Positions 41,113 to 49,837 of a DNA stretch of 64,000 nucleotides are shown here, one piece after another. Below the pieces are notes generated by a model. It worked only from the letters and a program-made list of their open reading frames with translations. It made no database searches and had not been told where the DNA came from. Position numbers and translations under genes: made by a program. Source of the DNA: Chloroflexia bacterium SDU3-3 (GTDB lineage: Bacteria; Chloroflexota; Chloroflexia; Chloroflexales; Roseiflexaceae). The number at the start of each line of letters is the position of its first letter. The stretch's first letter is position 1. Location: positions 1-64,000 of the forward strand of contig WBOU01000002.1 of NCBI GenBank assembly GCA_009268125.1. Reading direction: 5' to 3'.

Positions 41113-42852
41113 TCAGCCCACGATCTGCACCTGCTGCATGCCGCGCACCGAGTTCAGCAGGTAGACGCGCGGGCTGCACAGCACATCCTGAACGCTCAGC
41201 ACGCGCTCGCGCAGGCGGCCCTGCTGCAGCAGCCAGGCCCGCTGGGTGCCCGCCAGCAGCCCGCAGCTCACCGGCGGGGTGTAAAGGGTTCCATCCACCT
41301 CCACTGCGATATTCGCCACGGTGGTCTCGGTCGCGTGGCCATCCTCGTTGAACAGCAGCACGTCGCGCTGCCCAGGCCGCAGCCGCAGCGCTTCCTCGTA
41401 CACAATGCGGCGGGTGGTCTTGTGGTAGAGAAACACGTCGCGGCGGTCAATCGGCTGCGCGGCCAGGGCCAGATCACCAAAGCGCAGGGCCTCCGGCCCT
41501 AGCGCCACGGCCTGGCAGGCCACCGCGCCCGCGCGCGCGAGCAGCAGGCGCACGCGGTGGGGCGCGGCGGGCAGGCCCGCCGCCAGCGCGGCCAGCTCGC
41601 TGCGGATCTGCGGCAGCTCGATGCGGAACCCAAAGTAGTCGGCGGAGCGGGCCAGCCGGGCCAGGTGGTGCTCTAGCAGCGCGTAGCCGCCCTCGGGCGA
41701 CCAGCGCATGGTCTCCAGCAGGTCGAAGTCGCGCGGGCGCGGGGTGAGCACGCGGGCCTTGGTCAGGCTCTCCTCGTACTCGCCCGCCGCCGTGGAGTCC
41801 CACACCACCCCGCCGCCCACGCCGTACTCGGCCTGGCGGGTGGGGCGGTGCAGCAGCACGGTGCGGATGGCCACATTCAGCTGGGCCTGCCGCCCCGGCG
41901 CAAAAAAGCCGATCGCGCCAGTGTAGATGCGCCTGGGCGTGGTCTCCAGCTCCGCGATGATCTCCATGGTGCGGCGCTTGGGCGCGCCCGTGATCGATGC
42001 GGGCGGGAAGGTGGCCTGGAGCACGCGCTCCAGCGGCGCGTGCGAGCGCGCCGCCACGGTGGAGGTGAGCTGCCAGACCGTGGGGTAGCGCTCGGCGCTG
42101 AACAGGGCGGGCACATGCACGCTGCCAAGCTCGGCCACGCGCCCCAGGTCGTTGCGCACCATGTCGACGATCATCACGTTCTCGGCCCGATCCTTCTCGG
42201 ATGCGAGCAGCGCATCGCGCGTCGCGTGGTCTTCCTCGGGCCACAGCCCGCGCGCGGCGGTGCCCTTCATGGGCCGCGACTCGATCTGCTCGCCGTCGAT
42301 CCGCAGGAACAGCTCGGGCGAGGCGCTGCAGATCGCCCACTCGCCCGTGTCCACAAACGCGGCGTACGGTGCCGCGCCATCCCCGGCGATCTGGGCGAAC
42401 AGCTGCCACGGGTCTACATCGGCCTCCGCCTGCAGCCGGTAGGTGAAGTTAACCTGGTAGGTGTCGCCCGCCACGATGTACTCGCGGATGGCGCGCAGGC
42501 GGCGCTCGTACTCCTCGCGCGTGACCGAGGGCCGCCAGGCCAGCGCCTGCGGCTGCTCAATCGCAGCGATGTCTAGCTCACCCACGTGCTGAAACAGGCC
42601 GAACCAGATCAGCGGGAACGCGCCATCGGGCCGCACGGGCAGCCTCGGGTCGAAGGCCGGGGCCGCCTCGTACGCAATAAACCCGGCGGCGTGCAGGCCC
42701 GTCTCCTCCACCAGCGCCTCGATCTGGCGCACCAGCGGCAGCACCTCGTCGATCCGGTCGGTCGTGAGGATCTGGCGCGGCGCGGAGAACTCCAGCCAGC
42801 GCCCGCCAGCGCCATCGCGCAAAACCACTCGCCCCACGGCCTGCTGTTCCAT
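41113..42852 (-). CDS. pabBC: Aminodeoxychorismate synthase component I fused to aminodeoxychorismate lyase (PabB-PabC)
   Basis: 579 aa from ATG 42852 (AAGGGGG upstream). Residues about 1-365 are the PabB/chorismate-binding domain: RPMKGTAARG with Lys196 (the PIKGT Lys of PabB), then FPPASITGAPKRRTMEII and EYGVGGGVVWDSTA. Residues about 370-579 are the PabC class IV aminotransferase-fold lyase: LLETMRWSPEGG, Lys478 as likely PLP lysine in YHKTTRR, and TETTVANIAVEVDG and PPVSCGLLAGTQR. Together these convert chorismate, with PabA-supplied ammonia, to 4-aminobenzoate for folate. PabA is not in the window. Head-on distance to nifJ upstream is small and the nifJ terminator abuts its promoter. Confidence 0.93.
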   Translation of the reverse strand: MEQQAVGRVVLRDGAGGRWLEFSAPRQILTTDRIDEVLPLVRQIEALVEETGLHAAGFIAYEAAPAFDPRLPVRPDGAFPLIWFGLFQHVGELDIAAIEQPQALAWRPSVTREEYERRLRAIREYIVAGDTYQVNFTYRLQAEADVDPWQLFAQIAGDGAAPYAAFVDTGEWAICSASPELFLRIDGEQIESRPMKGTAARGLWPEEDHATRDALLASEKDRAENVMIVDMVRNDLGRVAELGSVHVPALFSAERYPTVWQLTSTVAARSHAPLERVLQATFPPASITGAPKRRTMEIIAELETTPRRIYTGAIGFFAPGRQAQLNVAIRTVLLHRPTRQAEYGVGGGVVWDSTAAGEYEESLTKARVLTPRPRDFDLLETMRWSPEGGYALLEHHLARLARSADYFGFRIELPQIRSELAALAAGLPAAPHRVRLLLARAGAVACQAVALGPEALRFGDLALAAQPIDRRDVFLYHKTTRRIVYEEALRLRPGQRDVLLFNEDGHATETTVANIAVEVDGTLYTPPVSCGLLAGTQRAWLLQQGRLRERVLSVQDVLCSPRVYLLNSVRGMQQVQIVG

Positions 42853-42900
42853 CTTTACGCCCCCTTGATTGATGCCCATATACCGCCTCTGGAAGCTGGC

Positions 42901-42906
42901 ATTATA
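42901..42906 (-). promoter_or_regulatory. -10 element of the pabBC promoter
   Basis: TATAAT on the minus strand, about 50 nt before ATG 42852, with the T-tract of the nifJ terminator at -35 distance (GCTTTT). Terminator and next promoter are thus packed into about 50 nt. Confidence 0.5.
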
Positions 42907-42920
42907 GCCGACGGCGGGCG

Positions 42921-42954
42921 CAAAAAAGCAGGCGAGGTGCGAGACCTCGCCTGC
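42921..42954 (-). terminator. Terminator of nifJ
   Basis: Perfect 11-bp stem GCAGGCGAGGT (42928-42938) with ACCTCGCCTGC (42944-42954), a 5-nt loop and TTTTTTG on the minus strand. It is 24 nt after the nifJ stop. Confidence 0.9.
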
Positions 42955-42978
42955 CGGGTGAGCTAGGGCGCTGGGGCG

Positions 42979-45900
42979 CTAGGCATCCTGGGCGATGCGC
43001 TCCAGGCGGCGGCGGCGGGCCACGCCTGCGGCCTTGGCGTACTCCAGCAGCATGGCGGCGCGCTCGGGGTCGCTATCGCGCAGCTGGCGGTAGCGGGTCT
43101 CGTTGTAGAGGTAGTCCTCAAGCGGCACGCTCGCGGCCTTGGAGTCCAGGCTCATGCTCTTGGCCTCCAGGTCCGGGTTGAAGCGGAACAGCGGCCAGTG
43201 GCCAGACTGCACCGCCAGCTTCTGCTGGCTGAGGCCCATGCGCATGTCGATGCCGTGGGCGATGCAGTGCGCGTAGGCGATGATCAGCGCGGGGCCGTCA
43301 TAGGCCTCGGCCTCCTGGAAGGCCTTCAGCGTCTGCTGGTCGTCTGCGCCCATGGCGATCTGGGCCACGTACACGTTGCCATACTCCATGGCCAGCAGGC
43401 CCAGGTCTTTCTTCGCCGTGGCCTTGCCCTTGGCGGCGAACTTGGCGACCGCGCCGCTGGGCGTGGACTTCGAGGCCTGGCCGCCGGTGTTGGAGTACAC
43501 CTCGGTGTCCATCACCAGCACCTTGACGTTGCGCCCGCTGGCCAGCACGTGGTCGAGGCCACCGTAGCCGATGTCGTAGGCCCAGCCGTCGCCGCCGATG
43601 ATCCACACGCTCTTGCGCAGCAGGTAGTCGCCGAGCGACGCCAGATCTTCCGCGCCGGGGATGCTGGGCGCGGCCTGCTTCAGCGCGTCGATGCGGGCGC
43701 GCTGGGCCGAGATCTCGGCCTCGGTGCCCTGCGGGGCGTTCAGCAGGCCATCGGCCAGCTCGTCGCCGATCTGGGCGCGGAACTGGTCCACCATCGTGCG
43801 GGCGCGCAGGTTCTGGGCGTCGATGGTCATGCGCATGCCCAGGCCGAACTCGGCGTTATCCTCGAACAGCGAGTTCGACCAGGCCGGGCCGCGCCCCTTG
43901 GAGTTGGTGGCCCACGGCGTGGTCGGCAGGTTGCCGCCGTAGATCGAGGAGCAGCCGGTGGCGTTGGCCACGTACAGCCGGTCGCCGTAGAGCTGGGTCA
44001 GCAGGCGCAGGTAGGGCGTCTCGCCGCAGCCCGAGCACGCGCCGGAGAACTCGAACAGCGGGATGAGCAGCTGGGTGTTCTTCAGCACGTTGGTGTTCAG
44101 CTTGGTGCGGTCGGTCTCGGGCAGGTTCGAGAAGAAGGTCCAGTTGGCCACCTCCTGCTCGCGCAGCGGGGCCTGCGGCTCCATGTTCAGCGCCTTGCGG
44201 CCAGGCTGCTGCTTGTCCTTCGCCGGGCAGATCTCCACGCACAGGCTGCAGCCGGTGCAGTCCTCGGGCGCGACCTGCAGGGTGTAGAGGTCGCCGGGCA
44301 GCTCCTTGAAGCGGGCCGGCATCGACTTGAAGGTCTCGGGGGCGCCGACCAGCTGGTCGGGCGCGTAGGCCGTGGCGCGGATGGCCGCGTGGGGGCACAC
44401 GAACACGCACTTGCCGCACTGGATGCAGGCGTCGGCGTTCCACACCGGGATCTCGCTGGCCAGGTTGCGCTTCTCCCACTTGGTGGTGGCGGTCGGGTAG
44501 GTGCCATCGGCGGGCAGCATGCTCACCGGCAGCTTCTCGCCCTCGAAGGCGATCATCGGGCCAAGCACGTCGCGCACGAACGCGGGGGCCTCGGCGGGCA
44601 CCGGCGCGCGGCGGTACAGCTCGGTCTGGGTGCGGGCCACCATGTCCTCGACATCAACCTCGGCCAGGTGGGCGATGGCGGTGTCGACGGCGGCGAAGTT
44701 CTTCTGCACCACCTCCTCGCCGCGCTTGCCGTAGCTCTTGCGGATGCTCTGCTTGAAGCTGGCGATCGCCTGCTCGCGCGGCATCACGCCCGAGAGCGCG
44801 AAGAAGGCAGTCTGCATCACGGTGTTCACGCGACCGCCCAGGCCTGCCTTCTTGGCCACCGCCGCCGCGTCGATCACGAACAGGCGCAGGTGCTTGGCCA
44901 CGATCTGGCGGCGCATGTCGGTCGGCAGGTTGTTCCAGACCTCGGCGGCGTCGAAGGGGCTGTTCAGCAGCAGCGTCGCGCCATCGGCCACGCCGCTCAG
45001 GATGTCCAGCCGCTCAAGGATGGTGAACTGCGAGCAGGCCACAAAGTTGGCCTGATCGACGATGTAGGGCGCGCGGATGGGCTGCGGGCCAAAGCGTAGG
45101 TGCGACGTGGTGACCGAGCCGGACTTCTTCGAGTCGTACACAAAGTAGGCCTGGGCGTAGTAGCCGGTGTCGCGCCCGATGATGCTGATCGCGCTCTTGT
45201 TCGCGCCCACGGTGCCGTCGGAGCCGATGCCCCAGAACACGCAGCTGGTCGCGCCCGGGGCCTCGATCGTGAAGCTCGGGTCGTAGTCCAGGCTCAGCTT
45301 GGTCACGTCATCCTGGATGCCCACGGTGAAGTGGCGACGCGGGGTCTCGCTCTTCAACTCGTCGAAGGCGGCCTTGGCCATGGCCGGGGTGAACTCCTTC
45401 GATCCCAGGCCGTAGCGCCCGCCGATCACGCGGATGCCTTCTTTGCCGCGCTCGATCAGGGCCGTCAGCACATCCTGGTACAGCGGCTCGCCGATCGCGC
45501 CCGGCTCCTTGGTGCGGTCCAGCACCGCGATCGAGCGCACCGTGGCGGGCAGCGCATCCACAAACGCGCTGATGTCGAAGGGCCGGAACAGGTGCACCTT
45601 CAGCACGCCCACGCGCTCGCCCTTGGCGCGCAGCGCCTCCACCGTCACCTCCACCGTCTCCGCGCCGGAGCCCATCACCACGATCACGCGCTCGGCCTCG
45701 GGGTCGCCCGCGTAGTCGAACAGGTGGTACTGGCGGCCCGTCAGCTGGGCAAACTTGTCCATGGTGCGCTGCACAATGCCCGCGCAGGCCAGATAGTAGG
45801 TGTTGGCCGCCTCGCGCGACTGGAAGAACACATCGGGGTTCTGGGCCGTGCCATGGATGACCGGGCTCTCGGGGGTCAGACCGCGCGCGCGGTGGGCCAG

Positions 45901-46500
45901 CACCAGCTTGTCGTCGATCATGGCCCGCAGGTCGTCGTCGGTCAGCCGCTCGATGGTGTTCAGCTCGTGCGAGGTGCGGAATCCATCGAAGAAGTGCATG
46001 AAGGGCACGCGGGCCTCAAGCGTGGCCGCGTGCGAGATCAGCGCCAGATCCTGCGACTCCTGCACGTTGTGCGAGCAGAGCATGGCCCAGCCAGCCTGGC
46101 GGGTCGCCATCACATCCGAGTGGTCGCCGAAGATCGAGAGGGCGTGGGTGGCCAGCGCGCGGGCCGCAACATGAAAAACAGCCGGCGTTAGCTCGCCGGC
46201 GATCTTGTACATATTGGGAATCATCAGCAGGAGGCCCTGCGAGGCGGTGAATGTGGTGGCGAGTGCGCCCGATAGGAGCGCGCCGTGGATGGCGCCTGCC
46301 GCGCCGCCCTCGGACTGCATCTCCACCACCTGCGGCACGCCGCCCCAGATATTCTTCTTGCCCACCGCCGTCCAAGCGTCGGCGTGCTCACCCATCGGTG
46401 TTGAAGGAGTGATCGGGTAGATCGCGATCACTTCGCTCAGCTTGTGAGCTACACCGGCCGCCGCTTCATTACCATCGATTGTCTCTCGTGGTCGCTGCAT
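42979..46500 (-). CDS. nifJ: Pyruvate:ferredoxin (flavodoxin) oxidoreductase
   Basis: 1173 aa from ATG 46500 (AGGGAG upstream), the full single-chain homodimeric form. It oxidises pyruvate and CoA to acetyl-CoA and CO2 with reduced ferredoxin, or the reverse. Domains in order: domain I (YPITPSTPMGEHADAW), domain II with FTASQGLLLMIPNMYKIAGE, the CoA-binding region, a two-cluster ferredoxin domain with CIQCGKCVFVCP (about 692-703) and CTGCSLCVEICP (about 750), and the TPP domain with GDGWAYDIGYGGLDHVLASG and DTEVYSNTGGQ. The proximal-cluster Cys CSGCGETP is present. All cofactor motifs are intact. It indicates an anaerobic or microaerobic route to acetyl-CoA, or reductive carboxylation in a phototroph. 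Confidence 0.97.
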   Translation of the reverse strand: MQRPRETIDGNEAAAGVAHKLSEVIAIYPITPSTPMGEHADAWTAVGKKNIWGGVPQVVEMQSEGGAAGAIHGALLSGALATTFTASQGLLLMIPNMYKIAGELTPAVFHVAARALATHALSIFGDHSDVMATRQAGWAMLCSHNVQESQDLALISHAATLEARVPFMHFFDGFRTSHELNTIERLTDDDLRAMIDDKLVLAHRARGLTPESPVIHGTAQNPDVFFQSREAANTYYLACAGIVQRTMDKFAQLTGRQYHLFDYAGDPEAERVIVVMGSGAETVEVTVEALRAKGERVGVLKVHLFRPFDISAFVDALPATVRSIAVLDRTKEPGAIGEPLYQDVLTALIERGKEGIRVIGGRYGLGSKEFTPAMAKAAFDELKSETPRRHFTVGIQDDVTKLSLDYDPSFTIEAPGATSCVFWGIGSDGTVGANKSAISIIGRDTGYYAQAYFVYDSKKSGSVTTSHLRFGPQPIRAPYIVDQANFVACSQFTILERLDILSGVADGATLLLNSPFDAAEVWNNLPTDMRRQIVAKHLRLFVIDAAAVAKKAGLGGRVNTVMQTAFFALSGVMPREQAIASFKQSIRKSYGKRGEEVVQKNFAAVDTAIAHLAEVDVEDMVARTQTELYRRAPVPAEAPAFVRDVLGPMIAFEGEKLPVSMLPADGTYPTATTKWEKRNLASEIPVWNADACIQCGKCVFVCPHAAIRATAYAPDQLVGAPETFKSMPARFKELPGDLYTLQVAPEDCTGCSLCVEICPAKDKQQPGRKALNMEPQAPLREQEVANWTFFSNLPETDRTKLNTNVLKNTQLLIPLFEFSGACSGCGETPYLRLLTQLYGDRLYVANATGCSSIYGGNLPTTPWATNSKGRGPAWSNSLFEDNAEFGLGMRMTIDAQNLRARTMVDQFRAQIGDELADGLLNAPQGTEAEISAQRARIDALKQAAPSIPGAEDLASLGDYLLRKSVWIIGGDGWAYDIGYGGLDHVLASGRNVKVLVMDTEVYSNTGGQASKSTPSGAVAKFAAKGKATAKKDLGLLAMEYGNVYVAQIAMGADDQQTLKAFQEAEAYDGPALIIAYAHCIAHGIDMRMGLSQQKLAVQSGHWPLFRFNPDLEAKSMSLDSKAASVPLEDYLYNETRYRQLRDSDPERAAMLLEYAKAAGVARRRRLERIAQDA

Positions 46501-46829
46501 TGCCGTGCTCCCTAAATGGTTTTCTCGCACCCTGCGAGAACGAGTAACAGTTCACAGAAAACAGCACGCACGCACGCTTGCTTCTTTATCCCAAGGTGCG
46601 TACGAAAGTGACTGCTTTGTTTACCGTGAAACACTAGCACAGCGCTTTCAGCCATCGGGGAAATGTCACGCAACATACAGAAGAGAATCGTTCACAATTT
46701 ATGTTATGTTAAATAAATCACAATCTGACTCATCGGGCCAGATCTGCTTTGGGAAGCCCTATACGCGTACCAGCCTCTTCGCTCTGCGCCCACAGGTCGT
46801 CGCAACAAAGATGATGCGTTCGTTTTTTT
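46501..46829. other. Intergenic region upstream of nifJ
   Basis: About 330 nt without a gene. It has a partial Rex-like half site TTGTGAA on the minus strand near 46688 and a 5-bp inverted repeat TGTTT-N6-AAACA near 46617-46632, either of which could be a redox-regulator site for nifJ, but both are weak. No sure promoter was identified. Confidence 0.35.
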
Positions 46830-46893
46830 CCTTCGCGCCTTCGCGCCTTCGTGGTATTCATTCCTGTGGCCCCTTGGAGTCTTGGTGGTAAAA
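46830..46893 (-). repeat. Inverted, diverged copy of the 61-bp intergenic repeat
   Basis: Read on the minus strand it runs TTTTACCACCAAGAC-T-CCAAG ... AATACCACGAAGGCGCGAAGG, clearly homologous to the tandem copies at 40843-40964. It lies in non-coding DNA upstream of the exonuclease gene. Confidence 0.75.
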
Positions 46894-46948
46894 CCATAGC
46901 CCCTAGCAGATCCGCCCCTGGGCTATTCTCAGAACAGCGCCCACAACG

Positions 46949-46954
46949 TATAAT
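46949..46954 (+). promoter_or_regulatory. -10 element placing transcription start at the exonuclease ATG
   Basis: TATAAT at 46949-46954 with a weak -35 TTCTCA 17 nt upstream (46926-46931). The expected start, 7 nt downstream, is at about 46961, one base before ATG 46962, suggesting a leaderless or nearly leaderless mRNA. Confidence 0.5.
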
Positions 46955-46961
46955 CAAGGCT

Positions 46962-47738
46962 ATGCAAACACTTAAAATCATCTCGTGGAATGTCAACGGC
47001 ATCCGCGCCGCCGAGAAGAAGGGCCTGCTCGACTGGCTGGCCGCATCGGGCGGCGACATCGTCGCCTTTCAAGAAACCAAGGCCAGCCCCGAGCAGCTCG
47101 GCCCCGCGCTGCTGCAGCCACAGGGCTACACCACCCACTGGGCCGCCGCCGAGACCAAGGGCTACAGCGGGGTGGCCACCTTCTCGCGCACGCCGCCGCT
47201 GGATGTGCGGCTGGGCCTGGGCGACCCGCGCTTCGACGGCGAGGGCCGCGTGCTGATCACCAAGTACCCCTGGTTCACCTTCTTCAACATCTACTTCCCC
47301 AACGGCGGGCGCGGGCCGCAGTGGGTCGCCCACAAGCTGGCCTTCTACGACCGCTTCCTGGCACTGGCGGGCGAGCTGATGGCGGCGGGCGAGAGCGTGG
47401 TGGTGGTGGGCGATGTGAACACGGCCTACGCCGAGATCGACATCGCGCGGCCCAAGGAGAATATCGCCGTCTCCGGCTTCATGCCCGAGGAGCGCGAGGC
47501 CCTGGGCAAGTTCTTCAGCGCAGGCCTGATCGACAGCTTCCGCCACCGCTACCCGCAAGAGGTGAAGTACAGCTGGTGGGCCATGCGGGCGGGCGCGCGC
47601 CAGCGCAACATCGGCTGGCGACTCGACTACATCTTTATCTCGCCCGACCTGCGCGAGCGGATCGTGGAGGCCGAGGTGCACTGCGAGGTGATGGGGTCGG
47701 ACCACTGCCCGGTGAGCCTGACGCTAGCTGTGGACTAG
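46962..47738 (+). CDS. xth: Exodeoxyribonuclease III / AP endonuclease
   Basis: 258 aa from ATG 46962 (MQTLKIISWNVNGIRA). It cleaves DNA at abasic sites and removes 3' blocks in base-excision repair. Family motifs in order: SWNVNGIRAA, FQETKA (catalytic Glu), GYSGVATFSR, FNIYFPNGGRG, VVGDVNTAYAEIDIA (Asp/Asn), SWWAMRAGAR..NIGWRLDYIF, and MGSDHCPVSL (catalytic Asp-His). All are intact and length is normal. An in-frame upstream extension crosses the 46.8-kb repeat and is not used. A strong bidirectional terminator follows and is shared with the convergent ATPase gene. Confidence 0.96.
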   Translation: MQTLKIISWNVNGIRAAEKKGLLDWLAASGGDIVAFQETKASPEQLGPALLQPQGYTTHWAAAETKGYSGVATFSRTPPLDVRLGLGDPRFDGEGRVLITKYPWFTFFNIYFPNGGRGPQWVAHKLAFYDRFLALAGELMAAGESVVVVGDVNTAYAEIDIARPKENIAVSGFMPEEREALGKFFSAGLIDSFRHRYPQEVKYSWWAMRAGARQRNIGWRLDYIFISPDLRERIVEAEVHCEVMGSDHCPVSLTLAVD

Positions 47739-47754
47739 GCAGAACGCCACGCAC

Positions 47755-47799
47755 AAAAAAGCGCCGTCTGGGCTTTGGCAAAGCCCAGACGGCGCTTTT
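47755..47799 (+). terminator. Bidirectional terminator between xth and the ChlI-like ATPase gene
   Basis: A perfect 16-bp stem (47761-47776 with 47780-47795), core GCGCCGTCTGGGCTTT, a 3-nt loop, TTTTG on the plus side and AAAAAA before it, giving a T-run on the minus strand. It serves both convergent genes. Confidence 0.92.
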
Positions 47800-47809
47800 G
47801 CGCCAGCAG

Positions 47810-48799
47810 CTACGGCTGGCCCGCGCGCTCAAGCGAATCGGCGATCTGCGCATCCTCGGCGGCGATGCTAGAGGCGTACTGGTCGAGCGCGGCGCTGCGG
47901 CGCTGGCGCAGCGCCAGGGTCGCCACGGCGCGCACATCTTCCTCGGTGGCCTCCAGGCGGCTGTCGGCGGCGGCGCGGGCGCGGGCGGCCTCCAACAGGG
48001 CGATCTCGGCGCGGTGCGAGGGGATGCCCAGCGCCTGGATGCAGCGCAGGGCAAACTGCTCGGCGTGGGGGTGCAGCGCCACCATGGGCAAGATCTCGCG
48101 CGCCACGATGATCTCGGCCCGCAGCTGGGCGGTCTGGTCGGCGTAGCGCGCCCGGAAGGCCTGCGCATCGGCGCGGAAGTCGCGGGCGCGGCGGTAGACC
48201 TCCAGCCGCTCGGCTGGCTCGGCCAGCGGCGGCAGCCACACCCGCAGCCCGAAGCGGTCCATGATCTGCGGGCGCAGCGTGCCCTCCTCGGGGTTCATCG
48301 ACCCCACCAGCACAAACTGCGTGGGGAACAGCCGCGTCATCGGCCCGCGCCGCACGAAGGTGCGCCCCTGGGCCGCCGCATCCAGGATGGCGTCGAGCAC
48401 GTGTGGCTCCAGCAGGTTGATCTCGTCGATATAGAGCAGGTTGCGGTGCGCCCGCGCCAGCGCGCCCTCCTCCAACACGATCCGCTGCTGCTCCAGCGCC
48501 ACCCGCTCGTTGATCCCGCCCACCACGTCCTCGATCCGCGCGTTCAGCGGCAGCTCAATGATCCGCATCGGGCCGGTGCGCACCAGCGTGGCCCCAGCCT
48601 CGTCGCGCTCCTCGCGCTCGATCGGCGGCATCACATCCACCAGCGCGCGCACCGCCGTGGTCTTGCCCACGCCATAGGGGCCCACCAGCAGCACGCCGCC
48701 CAGGCCGGGGTTCACCAGCGCCAGCACCAGCGCGGTCTTCAGCTCGGTCTGGCCGACCATGGCCAGAAAGGGGTAGGGAAGCAGTTCGTCGGTTGTCAT
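47810..48799 (-). CDS. AAA+ ATPase of the magnesium-chelatase ChlI / MoxR group
   Basis: 329 aa. Walker A VLLVGPYGVGKTTAVRAL near residue 40, ELPLNARIEDVVGGIN insertion, Walker B NLLYIDEINLLEPHVLDAIL, sensor 1 VLVGSMNPEEGTLRPQIMDRFGL, and a helical lid. These are the features of ChlI-type ATPases, which power insertion of Mg or other metals or remodel partner complexes. No ChlD/ChlH or von Willebrand domain partner is adjacent, so it is probably not the bacteriochlorophyll BchI itself; it may act alone or with a remote partner. The start overlaps the stop of the DUF503 gene by one nt (TGATG), so the two are translationally coupled. Confidence 0.88.
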   Translation of the reverse strand: MTTDELLPYPFLAMVGQTELKTALVLALVNPGLGGVLLVGPYGVGKTTAVRALVDVMPPIEREERDEAGATLVRTGPMRIIELPLNARIEDVVGGINERVALEQQRIVLEEGALARAHRNLLYIDEINLLEPHVLDAILDAAAQGRTFVRRGPMTRLFPTQFVLVGSMNPEEGTLRPQIMDRFGLRVWLPPLAEPAERLEVYRRARDFRADAQAFRARYADQTAQLRAEIIVAREILPMVALHPHAEQFALRCIQALGIPSHRAEIALLEAARARAAADSRLEATEEDVRAVATLALRQRRSAALDQYASSIAAEDAQIADSLERAGQP

Positions 48800-49083
48800 C
48801 AGAGGATCTCGATGTCGCTGTCGAGAATCACCACATCTGGGCGATTCTCCTCAACCCAACGGACAACCGCATCCAGCTGGCCCTCGATGTAGGATGCCGA
48901 GCCAGAGACGCAGGCCACGCCGATCACGCCGCGCTGGTGCAGATCTTGGGCGTCGACCTCAGCGGTGGAGACGTTGAACTCGTTGCGCAGGCGCTGCAGC
49001 ACCGATTTCATCACGCTGCGCTTTTCCTTGAGCGAGTGGACAGCCGGAAGGTAGAGGGTCAGTCGGCACGATCCGAGTATCAT
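48799..49083 (-). CDS. DUF503 family protein
   Basis: 94 aa. The DUF503 pattern is clear: LTLYLPAVHSLKEKRSVMKSVLQRLRNEFNVSTAEVD, then RGVIGVACVSGSASYIEGQLDAVVRWVEENRPDVVILD. The family is small, soluble, ferredoxin-like and is often near translation genes; no biochemical function is established. The ATPase gene is coupled immediately downstream. Gap of 63 nt to the LON-domain gene. Confidence 0.92.
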   Translation of the reverse strand: MILGSCRLTLYLPAVHSLKEKRSVMKSVLQRLRNEFNVSTAEVDAQDLHQRGVIGVACVSGSASYIEGQLDAVVRWVEENRPDVVILDSDIEIL

Positions 49084-49146
49084 GTGGGTGTGTGCGCAAT
49101 GCGCGCAGGGGGCCGCGTGCGGGCCTGCCCTGCATAAAGAGGCCAG

Positions 49147-49797
49147 CTAGTTCCACGACCCTGGGCCGCGCCAGCCGCCCTCGAAGGGGCTGCCTGGGTG
49201 GGCCGGCAGCAGCGAAAGCTCTGCCCGCAGGGAGGTCTCCATCTCGCGCAGCCGCGTGGCCACGTCGCACTCCAGCCAGTGCTGCTTCTGCGCGTTCTCC
49301 ACCTGCAGCCGGTGGGCCATCCAGTAGGTCAGGTCGACCACGTCCTCGGGCAGGCTCGCGGCTTCGGCGCGCACCCCTGTGGCGGCGGCGATCGCATCCC
49401 AGTAGCGATCATACAGCCTGCGCAGCGTGCGGTCGGCGCCCTCGGCCAGGCTCTCGCGCCCCTCCTCCAAGTAGCTAACCATAGCCACATCGTAGGGCTG
49501 GCTACGCTGGATGCTGTCGATGCGGAAGCGCTGCTGGCCGAGCGTGTTGATCAGGTAGCGCCCATCGTCGAGCTTCACGCCATCGGAGATCTGGGCGGTG
49601 GTGCCCACCATGTGAAAGGTCGCATTGGGCTGCTCGGCCACGCCCGATGTGATCAGCACCACGCCAAACGGCTGGTTCTGATCGAGGCAGCTGGCGATCA
49701 TCTCGCGGTAGCGCGGCTCGAAGATATGCAGCGCCAGCGGCGCGCTGGGGAACAGCACCAGCCCCAGCGGAAAAAGCGGGAGCGCGTGGGTCGCCAT
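49147..49797 (-). CDS. LON peptidase substrate-binding domain protein
   Basis: 216 aa from ATG 49797 (GGGGGTG 8 nt upstream; a GTG three codons earlier is less favoured). It is a stand-alone LON N-terminal (LAN/PUA-like) domain: LPLFPLGLVLFPSAPLALHIFEPRYREMI, then GVVLITSG, VGTTAQISD, LINTLGQQRFRI and a helical second half. Such proteins lack the AAA and protease domains of Lon and are thought to bind protein substrates. Function otherwise unknown. It lies 41 nt downstream of argJ, on the same strand. Confidence 0.9.
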   Translation of the reverse strand: MATHALPLFPLGLVLFPSAPLALHIFEPRYREMIASCLDQNQPFGVVLITSGVAEQPNATFHMVGTTAQISDGVKLDDGRYLINTLGQQRFRIDSIQRSQPYDVAMVSYLEEGRESLAEGADRTLRRLYDRYWDAIAAATGVRAEAASLPEDVVDLTYWMAHRLQVENAQKQHWLECDVATRLREMETSLRAELSLLPAHPGSPFEGGWRGPGSWN

Positions 49798-49837
49798 AGG
49801 AGACACCCCCTGCAGACGCGCGAACCATTCGGAAGGC

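Noticed and set aside
43198-45099. A 633-aa plus-strand frame antisense to nifJ
   Set aside because: The nifJ frame has all cofactor motifs; the antisense is His/Leu/Gly-rich and domain-free.
46600-46700. Rex or FNR operator upstream of nifJ
   Set aside because: Only a half site (TTGTGAA) and a weak 5-bp dyad were found; not enough to list as a site.
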